Assembly (NCBI RefSeq): GCF_004115265.2 | Contig: NC_046286.1 | Span: 101,531,093-101,595,092 of the forward strand | DNA: 64,000 bases | Reading direction: 5' to 3' | DNA from: Rhinolophus ferrumequinum | Taxonomy: Eukaryota; Chordata; Mammalia; Chiroptera; Rhinolophidae | Shown here: piece by piece, positions 47,821 to 57,027 of the stretch | How positions within the stretch are numbered: the stretch's first letter is position 1 | Layout of the letters: each line of letters starts with the position of its first letter | The notes under the pieces: generated by a model | What the model saw: the letters and a program-made list of their open reading frames with translations, nothing else | Told to the model about the DNA's origin: nothing | Databases searched by the model: none | Translations under genes and position numbers: made by a program

Positions 47821-48224
47821 AACAACTTGTGATAGCTACCCTGGGCAAAAGAGGTCGTGTGCTTTTGAGGTCCCATCTGGATTTACTCTTTCTGCTCCTT
47901 CCATACCTGGGCCAAGGGTTGTACTCCCCTGAAGCCTATTCCGCCTCATAGTTCCCTGTCCCTTGACAACTCTCTGGGAGCTGGGACCCCAGGGTACCCT
48001 GCCCAATGGTCCTGAGCCCGCTTCCTGGGCCCACAAGGAAAGGGTCTGGTGGTGGCCTTGGGAAGAAAGAGAAGGGACAGCAGACAGCATATAAAGGCAT
48101 ACAAAGGACTTTAACTGTGTCTACGAGTGTTAGCTCTTTATAACACTATGTTTAAACAAATATGATATGACATTTGCTAATTTTGGGGGTGGGTGGTATT
48201 TTTTTATTGCTGTTTTTATTAATA
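47821..48224. other. Intergenic sequence, nothing recognised
   Basis: No gene or named repeat is recognised. Confidence 0.3.
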
Positions 48225-48420
48225 GCTGACCTTATATAGCACTTATGTTTCAAGTGCTGTTCTAAGTGACTTGCATTAAAAATAGGAAGTTTTCATTATT
48301 ACTCAGTTTTCCATGAAAAGACTAAATAACTTGCCCAAGGTCACTCCCTGTAAGCAGTAGAAGAGGATTTGAACCCAGTAGGTCTGGTTCCAAAGTCTGT
48401 GATCTTAGCAACTACTCTAG
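48225..48420 (-). repeat. MIR SINE relic
   Basis: Antisense MIR order: TATATAGCACTTATGTTTCA, ATAACTTGCCCAAGGTCACT, then AGGATTTGAACCCAGTAGGT. Confidence 0.75.
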
Positions 48421-49002
48421 GTCTATGTCTATATGCTCAGATCACTTCATTATAAAAGACGTAATTAATATTAAAATACCCTTGACATCTACAATACAAA
48501 GAAAAATGTAGTGAAACTCCATAAAAAGGTTCTGAGATGTGTTTGTAGCACAGACGAAGATGACATGACTTGAGAAAGAAGACAATTGTGGTGGGGCAGC
48601 CTACGAGAAGGGGATGCTGATATTCACCTCAGATCTTTTTGGGTGGTGGGCAGGGAAGGGCAGGAAAGTGAAATAGGAAAGAGGAAACTTCAGGCATAGT
48701 GTGTACAGGCATAGGTTTAGGAAAGTTCAAGAAGGATTTGAGGATTAGCAAGTAAGTTCTGTTTTGTTGTCACGTGAGGGGACAACTTGGTGAGAAACAT
48801 AGGTTAGGATCTTGGAAGGAAGAGTGAAAAATGAAGAGTAATTTGGAAAGCAAGGCAAGCCATGGAAGGTGGCATCTCCCAGCTGCACTGTGGGAAGAGA
48901 ATGAGGAGTACAGGCTGACCACAGGACAGCCACTGCGGTGAGGAACCCCCAGGGGCACTGCAGGCCCAGCAAACATGGTGGATAAGGAGAGGAGAGGAGG
49001 CA

Positions 49003-49003
<1 letters not shown>
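48421..49003. other. Intergenic sequence, nothing recognised
   Basis: No gene is seen. The minus frames here at 48745-49227 run through the adjacent dinucleotide repeat. Confidence 0.3.

Positions 49004-49039
<36 letters not shown>
49004..49039. repeat. (TG)n microsatellite
   Basis: Eighteen uninterrupted TG units. Confidence 0.97.
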
Positions 49040-49040
<1 letters not shown>

Positions 49041-49044
49041 TCAA

Positions 49045-49500
49045 GAAGCATCCATTTGTTCTGCAAATACTGTGAACCAGGCACTGTTCTAGGTGGTGGC
49101 AATATAGAAATGAACAAAACAGACAGAACTCTCTACCTTCACGAAGCTTGCATTCTAGTAGAAGGATGTAGATAAGATAAATAAATAAGTAAAAATATAT
49201 AGTAAGCAAATAAATAAAAATGTGCATATGTTACAGGTGATAAGCACCTTGGAGATGGATAAAGCAGGGAAGGGAGCTAGGGACGGCTGCCTGTGTGTGT
49301 ATGTTGTGGGGGTGTGAATCGCAAGGGGGCCGAGCTGAGGGGACATTTGAGCAAGGCCTGAGGAGTGAGGGGTGTTGAGATGATACTGAGATTCTGAATC
49401 TGGGGACCAGGCCATTGTTATACCAAAAGGGAGGGCAAGAGGAAAAGCTGGGTGGGAGGAGGGCAGATTGAATGTGGAGCCCAGGGAGCCAGTAAAAATA
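49045..49500 (-). mobile_element. L2 LINE 3' fragment
   Basis: Antisense L2 3' end: AACCAGGCACTGTTCTAGGT, ATGAACAAAACAGACAGAAC, AGCTTGCATTCTAGTAGAAG, then GACATTTGAGCAAGGCCTGA. Confidence 0.75.
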
Positions 49501-49739
49501 TGGACTAGGCCCAGGAGCGTGAGACATGTAGACACAGAAGTCGTAACTGAGTAGGTGATAGTGGTGGTTTGGTAGCTGAGCTCAAGGAATGAGAGAACAA
49601 TACAGCTATCGTTCAGTGAGCACCTCCCGCGTACCTGCGCGCGTCCTTGTGTTTCATCTTCCAGGATGTCTGTGATCCTCAGGGCATCCTTGCACATTCA
49701 CTAGTATCAACTCAGCTGCAAGTAAGAACAGTAATAATA

Positions 49740-49935
49740 GCTAACACAGAAAAGGGCACACGATGTGCCAGGCACTTTTCTGGCACTTTATATATATGAA
49801 TTCATTCAATCCTCCCAGTGATCCCAGGAGGGTATTAGCCTTATTTGACAGCCAGCCACACCGCGGCTGACTCAGTTGTCCAAGGTCACAAGCGGGTGAA
49901 GATGAAGCGGCTTGAATCTTGGCAGCCCAGAGTGC
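49740..49935 (-). repeat. MIR SINE relic
   Basis: Antisense MIR: CCAGGCACTTTTCTGGCACT, TTCATTCAATCCTCCCAGTG, TTGTCCAAGGTCACAAGCGG. Confidence 0.75.
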
Positions 49936-50449
49936 CTGCTCTGGAAGGAGGAAAGGTAAGTCTGGGCTCTGTCTGGACTTGGAGAAAAGCGAGCTAAGGC
50001 TAGAAGGCCTTTGAAGGATGGGGGTGGGGGTCTGGGGAGACAAGCTGGAGAAATTCTAAGAAGACACCACCCGAGGTAGAAGGCTCAGCGAGGGCAGGGA
50101 GAGCATTGCCAGCAGCGCAGGTGGTCAGCACCACCAGAGGCTGCAGCCTAGAGATGGTGGGTAACCCGGGGAGGGAGAGGCGCTGAGCTAGGAAGCCGAC
50201 AGCAGCTCTGTGGATTTTAGGGAGAGAATAGAGAAGTTAAAAACAACGATTCAGACCAACCAACGATACCATTTCCGGGCTATTTCAGGCCGAGAGTCGG
50301 TCAGAAGGCCCTGCCTAAGGAAACCTGTATCGGGCTTGAGGGCCCTTCTCACGTTGAACTTCAGGCCTCTGAACAAGTTGCCCAGCTGTCTTGTTGAAAC
50401 AGTTAGACAATCTCTGAGATGTCGCCAAAATCAAACCCCGCGTGGTCTA
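49936..50449. other. Sequence just upstream of the CpG island
   Basis: No repeat or gene is recognised. CpG content rises from about 50450 onward. Confidence 0.35.
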
Positions 50450-51640
50450 GCTGTGCGATTGGTCCACTGTCCTAGGAACAGGCTGCCGGACCGGGGGTGC
50501 TCGGGTGGCCTCTGCCCCTTGAGGGGATGAGGACTGGAGGGGCGTCTCTGGGGCACAGGCGCGGGTCCAGGGGCACACGTCTTCAGTTCCCGGGGCTGCA
50601 CTTGGGACCGCCAAGAGACCAGGTCCGACGAGCCCGGGAGTAGTTGGGTGACCCTGGAACTTGCTTTTCCTGGAGCCCTACCCGGGTCGACTGCAGAGCA
50701 GGCTGCTGGCAGGGACCGAATGGAGCTCCGCGCCAGGCCGGAGGCTGTGCCCGTCACTCGCAGTCCCGGACTGGGTCCCGGCGCGCGGTGGCACTAAGCC
50801 AGGCCGCGCTGCCCTGGCCCCTCCGTGCTCCCACTTCGACCCCGCGGTGGTGTCCCGGGGGAGCGTGGGCCAGGCTGCTGCGGGTGGCCCCGAACGGGAG
50901 GCGGGGGCTGTGGGCGCGAGGGCCTCGGGGGCCAGAGGCACGGCGGCCGCTGGCGCGGTGCCCAGGGGCGTGAGGCGGGAGCGCGGGGGAGGCGGCAGGG
51001 TAAAGCCGGCGGCCGGCGGGGCCCTGGGTCACTCCGAGGCCGGGCTGCTGGCGGGCGGGCAGGCACCATGCCTTCCTTCGACGAGGCGCTGCAGAGGGCC
51101 GGCGAGTTCGGGCGCTTCCAGCGGCGCGTGTTCCTGCTGCTGTGCCTCACGGGCGTCACCTTCGCCTTCCTCTTCGTCGCCGTGGTCTTCCTGGGCAGCC
51201 GGCCCGACCACTACTGGTGCCGCGGGCCGAGCGCCGCGGCGCTGGCGGAGCGCTGCGGCTGGAGCCCCGAGGAGGAGTGGAACCGCACGGCGCCCGAGCG
51301 CAGCGGCCACGGCCCCTGCCAGCGCTTCCTCCTGGAGGCGGCCAACGACACGGCCACCGCCGCGGCGCTCAGCTGCTCTGACCCCCTCGCCGCCTTCCCC
51401 AACCGCTCGGCGCCGCTCGTGCCGTGCCGGGGCTCCTGGCGCTACGCCCAAGCCCACTCCACCATCGTCAGCGAGGTAAGGGCGCCGGCCGCGCTGGGCT
51501 GCGAGCCGCGGGGAGGAGAGGCTGGCGCTCTGCTCGCCCCTCAGACGCGGGCAAGGGGACAAGCGAGTCACCAGGGGCGGTGCGCACAGGCTGGGACCTG
51601 TTGGTTACCTTTGTGGCCCTACCAGGTTCACCCCACACTT
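50450..51640 (+). promoter_or_regulatory. SLC22A3: CpG island promoter region of SLC22A3
   Basis: CpG dinucleotides are dense from about 50450 to 51640, in contrast to the CpG-poor flanks. The island covers the first exon of SLC22A3. A GC-box-like GGGAGGCGGGGGC lies near 50897, about 170 bases before the start codon, and no TATA box is apparent between 50700 and 51067. This fits a TATA-less CpG promoter with dispersed initiation. The transcription start cannot be fixed from sequence. Confidence 0.8.
51068..51475 (+). CDS. SLC22A3: SLC22A3 exon 1 (organic cation transporter 3), partial
   Basis: This exon encodes residues 1-136 of OCT3, a plasma-membrane, sodium-independent, electrogenic carrier for monoamines, histamine, metformin and other organic cations (major facilitator superfamily, SLC22). 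The protein starts [20 protein letters not shown], nearly identical to human OCT3. TM1 is at residues 21-42 ([20 protein letters not shown]). The large extracellular loop follows, with Cys51, 63, 84, 103 and 120 and three N-glycosylation sequons, Asn72 (NRT), Asn93 (NDT) and Asn112 (NRS). The exon ends STIVSE and GAG|GTAAGG gives a consensus donor at 51476, phase 0, the same boundary as in human SLC22A3. The ATG at 51068 is chosen by homology. The loop is about 7 residues shorter than my recollection of the human protein (between NRTAPERSG and CQRFLLEA). Exon 2 (FDLVC...) is not in the window. Confidence 0.97.
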
Positions 51641-53179
51641 GCAAGTGCTGCGTCGCAAATGCTGGGGAAATGCCTTCCGTTTATTTTCCTCTGCTAGTGA
51701 GTTAACCGAGAGAGGCTTGCGTTTCGTGTGTGAACGAAAACTGTCGGAGAAGTCAAGTCCTAAGATGCTTCGCACACACCTTCTCAGGGATCGAAGCATC
51801 CGGCGCGATGTCCGTTATCTCTGAGAAGGGTTTGCGCACTAATTGTTAAATAGGGGTCCCCTCGAGGCAGAGATCTGCAGTCTCTGGGGGGAGAGACGTC
51901 GAGCAGGTCCGGATTGGCTCGTGGTCTCCAGGGAGCAAAGGAAAGGAGAACCAGCGTTTGAAGGCAGCGCAACTCTCTCCAGTTGCCAAAATGATTATCT
52001 GAAATGCAAGGGAACAAAGGTCGAGGCTGTCCCGGGAAATGATTTTGGTAAAACTGCTTTGGGGCAAAGAGCAACATCTGAGAGAGGTTGGGAAAGCGTG
52101 GTTTTGAATAAGAGTGTTAAATCACCCCCTTTCCTCTTCTCCCCCTCCCAATCAATTACAGGAATGCAGCAGCCACTTCCATTTACCGGTGGCGGCTGTT
52201 GGGGCCCGGTGGGGCAGTCCCCACATTTCCTGGGCTATGCTTGAGCAGGCAGGGCATGGGGATTAGGTGGCCCCTCACGCTTGGTGGCAGGGCTGTTTCT
52301 GCCCTGGGCTGTCTGGCAGTTTGCATGTTCATCTTTCCAACCATAGGGACAGGCTTCATTAAGCCTGGGTGACAATGATGAGCAGTTTTATTGAACTTTG
52401 TAACCATCGATCAATTTAATTTTTAAAAAATGATTGAATGTGCTCAGGCAAATTGGAAAAGAAAAAAAATTGTCTTAGTTCTATTTTATTTGTTGCCATA
52501 AACATTTTTAAAACATCTGCTTGAATGATGCGGATAACCGTAGATTCGATTAGCAGTGCCTCGTCTACCACTGCTAATGGTGTTCTTCGGTCTGGTGCCC
52601 TCATCTCCCTGGGCTTGGGATTGTAGACCTTTGAGGCTGTACATGTTCTATGACGCTGTGTGTGGGGTGTTAGCACAGTCTGGAAGGTCCTATGCTAAAT
52701 GCTCTAGAGATGAGACGCCATGGCAGCCCGGTCAGGCTTAGCATGTGTTTATGTATTTGGCATGCTTTAAATCCTACTATAGCTGTGGGTAACACTGGGG
52801 GCTGCTTTCTACACTGCGGCGGTCTTGTCGGTAGGGATTTCACCGTTGAAATGGATAGGGTGTGGATTTGGGTAGGAGCGGGCGTTATCGCTGGTACTTC
52901 TTTGAGTTGAATGGTTAGGAGGCTGCTTCTATTCCATTCAGCACAGCTGCTTATTGCAAACCACGAGACACCATTTGGAGAGTAGACACCTGATTTTTGA
53001 AGACATTTAAACCTCAAACGAAGAATAAAATGGGCCTTAAAAGCAAAATGCACACACACTCGAGTGGGGTTTCCATGAGCAAACATGATCGATGGACATC
53101 AGAGAAGGGAGACATAAAAAAATCTGTAAGTTAGTGCCTAGACAGATACTTTAGAAACATTCTGAGGTTCCAGGGTTAT
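51476..53179 (+). other. SLC22A3: SLC22A3 intron 1, 5' part
   Basis: Intronic sequence starts at the GTAAGG donor. CpG richness fades by about 51640. No further exon or named repeat is recognised; frames here are non-coding. Confidence 0.8.
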
Positions 53180-53224
53180 TTCAAGGAGGGACAAGTGGTA
53201 GTTTGAAGGTCAGTGGCTCCTAAA

Positions 53225-53375
53225 GGGCAGCACAGGAGGTGGAAGGTCAGGAGACCGGGGTCCAAGCACTGTCTCCAGGGAGCTGCATGGCTTGCATAAA
53301 TCACCTCTCTGGGCTTAGCTTTCTCATCTATAAATTTAGGAGTTAGATTAAACCCTTTACAGTCAGTCTTACAAA
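53225..53375 (+). repeat. MIR SINE relic in intron 1
   Basis: CTCTGGGCTTAGCTTTCTCA and ATCTATAAATTTAGGAGTTA match a MIR in plus orientation. Confidence 0.6.
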
Positions 53376-53854
53376 TGCCACCAGTGTCATGGCTGTTTAG
53401 TGTGCTCAGAACAATGATGAAAGTCTTCAAGGAAAAGTAAAACGATATTCAGAATATGTTCTAAAGGCTACCGACCAGGTTTTGAAGTATCTTGGAGAAT
53501 CTTTTTAATTCCCAAGTTGTTTGCTTCTTCTGGTTTGTTTGTTTTGAATGTTTTGATTCTTAAGAGGAGCCCCCTATCTATTCAGGAAGTTCAGCTGTCC
53601 AAAACAGCTCATTCTGCCTCAGTTCTGCGTGGCTAATATTTTGCTGTCTTTGGTTTAGAATATGATCCAATTCATTTTTGTTCTTTTATATTCTGTCAGA
53701 ACGATGAAAGGGACTTAGTTCTGTCTCTGGCTAACACCATGTACCCAATGTGTTTTTATAGACTTGAAGTCTCACATATTAAGCATGGGAAAGGGGTGAA
53801 TTGGGAAAGTTTGTAAAGTGGGAGGGCAGACCAGATTCCAGAATGCCTCCATAA

Positions 53855-54010
53855 GACTATTCTATTTAACCCTTGTGCCATGGTGGGGGAGATATTTTTG
53901 TCCTGGATTTATAGAAGAGGTTCCTGAGGCAGGAGATGTGAAAGGACCTGCCAGAGTCCAGACCTATATGTAGCCGAGTTGGGTTCAGATGCAGGGGTTT
54001 TGATTGTAAA
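53855..54010 (-). repeat. MIR SINE relic in intron 1
   Basis: Antisense MIR text: ATTTAACCCTTGTGCCATGG, GGATTTATAGAAGAGGTTCC, then GGACCTGCCAGAGTCCAGAC. Confidence 0.5.
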
Positions 54011-55059
54011 TACAACCGTCTTTTCCATGCAGGGCTCTAAGCCCTGGGACAAGGGCAGGCAACATGATACCCAGATCACTCACACTTCAGAACCTGAGGG
54101 AAATCTCCTTGAGTGTTTTTACTTACTTTGTTACTATTGTGGCCCTGTGGCCAATGTGCCATTTTGTTTCATTTCATGTGTCAGGAATACAATTGGCCAG
54201 CTTGGCAGATAGGGAAGCTGTGCCTTCATTTCATGGGAATGATACTCTGTATTCTTGATGCAAATGTTGCAAAATGGACACTTAAACCTCATCCACCCTC
54301 TTTTCATCTGACAAAGCAAAACAGTGCCAAGCCATTAAGTCAGAAGTCAATGCCAAGTGCCTGGCCGTTCGTTTCAGTCTGGCTTCCCTATTTGTTTCTC
54401 CTGCTCAAGGCAGCGGGGCTATGGATTTTCCACCTACATTTAACTTCCTCAGTGCAGACTTTTCTAACACCTGCGTCTCAGCCTTATCTGGTTGTCAGAC
54501 GCTGGGCTGGATAAAGCCTGAAGTGATGCAATGAAGTCTGCGCTTCCAGCACCCAACTATTCTGAGTCATTGCCCAGGGAGTGAGTCTTTGCAATTGATG
54601 TTAGGATTTTTGAATGTTTACTTGTGTGCCATGAATGGGGTGGGGGTTGGGGAGATGGAGGGAGAAGAGCTTTTCTCTACTTTCTCACTAGGAACCAAGC
54701 TTCAGGGCATGTTTAGAAGTAGAGCCACTTGTCCTTGCTTTTCCTTTACAGTCAATTTTTCTCCCAGAATAAAAGGAAAGTCCATCGAAGGAAGTAGCTG
54801 CTCCATAGAAGAGAGCAGTGGCTGCTTTCCTCTCTGGGGCTGTCCCCGTGCGTCATCCGTCTCTGCTTTGCTTCTCATACATCTGGCCCATGACAAAAGG
54901 CCAACCCGGTGGGCCAACCCACACACATCAGTGCCAGCAGCATCCTGTCCTTACTATTTGTTAAACGTGGAATTGCACTGTTGTGGGTCCTGGAGAGAGG
55001 AGTTCATCGTCAGCCCAAGCTGTAGCCAGGGCTGCATCTCTGATTTGCTCTGAGCCCTT
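54011..55059 (+). other. SLC22A3: SLC22A3 intron 1, unique sequence
   Basis: No exon is recognised. Frames at 54113-54514 (133 codons) and 54589-55053 (154 codons), both plus, have no domain and no exon-like boundaries that match OCT3. Confidence 0.5.
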
Positions 55060-55990
55060 TAGAAAGATCTTACTTGCGTATTGTTTTTATTTCTAACATT
55101 ATTTGTTCCTTTCCTGTTTTTTGCTGAATCAACTTCACTAGGAGAACATCTGTTTTGTCATTACTTCAATGAACTAACTGTGGCATTATTCACTTTCTAC
55201 CTCATTAATTTCTCCTCTTTGTTATTCTACATTTTTTGGTTTACTTTTGGTAAGCTTTTTCCAACTTCAGTTGGATGCTTGGCTCAATTATCTCCAACTT
55301 TCTTTCTTTTCTAGTCTCGATATTCAAAGCTATAGATTTAGTTCTATATACTTTTCTGACTGCACACAAGTTTTGAAATGCCAATTTTAATTATTATTCT
55401 GTTCTCTCAGTATTTTAAATTTCTATTATCATTTCTTCTTTGACCCATGATTTATTTAGAGGCTTGTATTAAAATTTGTATGTCGATGTTTTTATCTTTT
55501 AATTGTTGACTTCTAATTTAACTTTGGTGTGGTCAGAGAATGTGGTCTGTATGATACCGATTCTTTGACTTTTATAGAAACTTTCATTTTGGCCTTCTAA
55601 GAAGTCAGTTTTTATAACCATTCCATACATGCTTGAGATGAATGTGCAGTCTTTATTGAGTACCGGGTTTTATAGATGTCCAATATCTGAAGCTTGTCAA
55701 TTGTGCTGTCAAAATATTGTAGATTTTAATCAACTTTCCACCTGCTTGGTCTATCAAGAATAACTAAAGAGTATTGAAATTTGTTATTACGTTGGAGGGT
55801 TTGTCAGTTTGTTCCTACAGTTCCAGCAGATTTTAAAAGTTATATACATGAGGCAATTTTATTGGGTACATGTACATACAAATTTAGAATTTTTAAATGT
55901 ACATAGTGAATCGAACCTTTTATTAGTGTAGGGACCCTATTTGAATTCAAGATGTGCATTGTCTTAGTGTCTATTTTGTCTTATATTAAT
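55060..55990 (-). mobile_element. L1M ORF2 fragment in intron 1
   Basis: Antisense L1 ORF2: CTGCACACAAGTTTTGAAAT, TTGACCCATGATTTATTTAG-like text, GGTGTGGTCAGAGAATGTGG, then CTTGTCAATTGTGCTGTCAA. It is antisense to SLC22A3 and decayed. Confidence 0.7.
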
Positions 55991-55993
55991 ATA

Positions 55994-56217
55994 CCGTATT
56001 TCCCCAAAAATAAGACCTTGCTGTCCCATCAGCTCTAATGCGTCTTTTGGAGCAAAAATTAATAGAAGGCCCTATTTTAGGTCTTATTTTACTGTAATAT
56101 AAGATTGGGTCTTATTTAATGTAATACATTATGAGACCCGGTCTTATATTCATTTTTGCTCCAAAAGATGCATTAGAGCTGATTGTCCGGCTAAGTCTTA
56201 TCTTCAGGAAAACATGG
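55994..56217. mobile_element. Palindromic TA-flanked MITE in intron 1
   Basis: A 224-bp element is flanked by TA at 55992-55993 and 56218-56219. It is close to a full palindrome: the left arm CCGTATTTCCCCAAAAATAA, then TTTTGGAGCAAAAATTAATA, is mirrored by TATATTCATTTTTGCTCCAA and GTCTTATCTTCAGGAAAACA. TA flanks and termini point to a Tc1/mariner-type non-autonomous family. A related partial copy is inside the RPL28 retrocopy at 27243-27471. It has no coding capacity and could fold into a long hairpin in the SLC22A3 pre-mRNA. Confidence 0.85.
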
Positions 56218-56219
56218 TA

Positions 56220-56923
56220 GCTACTCCAACTTTCTTAGCACTGACCTTGACTTCAGCCTCAGAGGGCAAGGAGGAGTCCAAGAGAAGTATATGAGGGAAA
56301 GGACGTTCTGTCCTCACATTCTCCGGTCCTCTTCATCATTTTACCTGTAGCCATTTATTAAGTACCCTCCGAAGCAGTGGTTGCTGTCCATTCCTGTGAC
56401 TCACCCACAGAGATTTGGGATCAAAAGATTGGGGAACCTTCATGTTTCACAAGCATGTAAGGTGCACACAGGTGGTCCGTGGGCCACACATGGAGACAAG
56501 CTGGATGTTTCTTTATGAGGAGCATGAAGAGAGTATCATTGGTGGAAAAGCCTTATGTGTGGTTGAAGCAAGTGCCAGTTCCCCCAACACACTCTGCAGA
56601 CCTGGGGATGGAAGCATCACCCCTTCACCTCAAGGCAAGAGTCCCAGATTTTATCTGAAATGCTGCATTTATTTGCAGAAAACTTGGGGCTCTTCAGAGA
56701 TGGGTCACTGACAGTAATACCCTCTCTTTGATAAGGGTGGAGTACCCACAGCTGAACCACACTCCCTGGGCATCTTTGCAAACCTTAGAGTGAGCTTTGG
56801 ACAAAGGCAGGACCCAACTAAATGGGGATTCCAACAGGTATGGCATGGATGTCTGTACTGTGTGTTGTCTGGGCTAAAGACTCTGGCACGAGGCAGTTTA
56901 GAATGGTGCAAAGAACAGTTCTC
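56220..56923 (+). other. SLC22A3: SLC22A3 intron 1, unique sequence
   Basis: Nothing recognised. The 98-codon plus frame at 56415-56711 has no known domain. Confidence 0.4.
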
Positions 56924-57027
56924 GTTGTTGTTGTTGTTGTTGTTCTTCTTCTTCTTCTCCTTCTCTTCCTCCTTCTATACATTAATTCTATACATTAATT
57001 CTATATTCCAATTCTATACATTAATTT
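56924..57027. repeat. (GTT)n-(CTT)n microsatellite and short tandem repeat
   Basis: GTT units (56924-56943) pass into CTT/CTC units (56944-56975). After these, a CTATACATTAATT-type unit repeats about four times to 57027. Confidence 0.9.

Noticed and set aside
48745-49227. 160-codon minus-strand ORF with repeated His-Thr
   Set aside because: The repeat is the translated (TG)n microsatellite, and the rest runs through L2.
1-51067. Looked for SLC22A2 exons (head-to-head neighbour of SLC22A3 in human)
   Set aside because: No segment resembling the OCT2 first exon or later exons was found; the gene probably lies further upstream.
50661-51479. 272-codon plus-strand ORF across the CpG island
   Set aside because: It is in a different frame from OCT3, with Ala/Arg/Gly/Pro composition typical of stop-poor CpG islands.
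51029-51571. 180-codon minus-strand ORF overlapping SLC22A3 exon 1
   Set aside because: It is the antisense shadow of a GC-rich coding exon; the plus strand clearly encodes OCT3.
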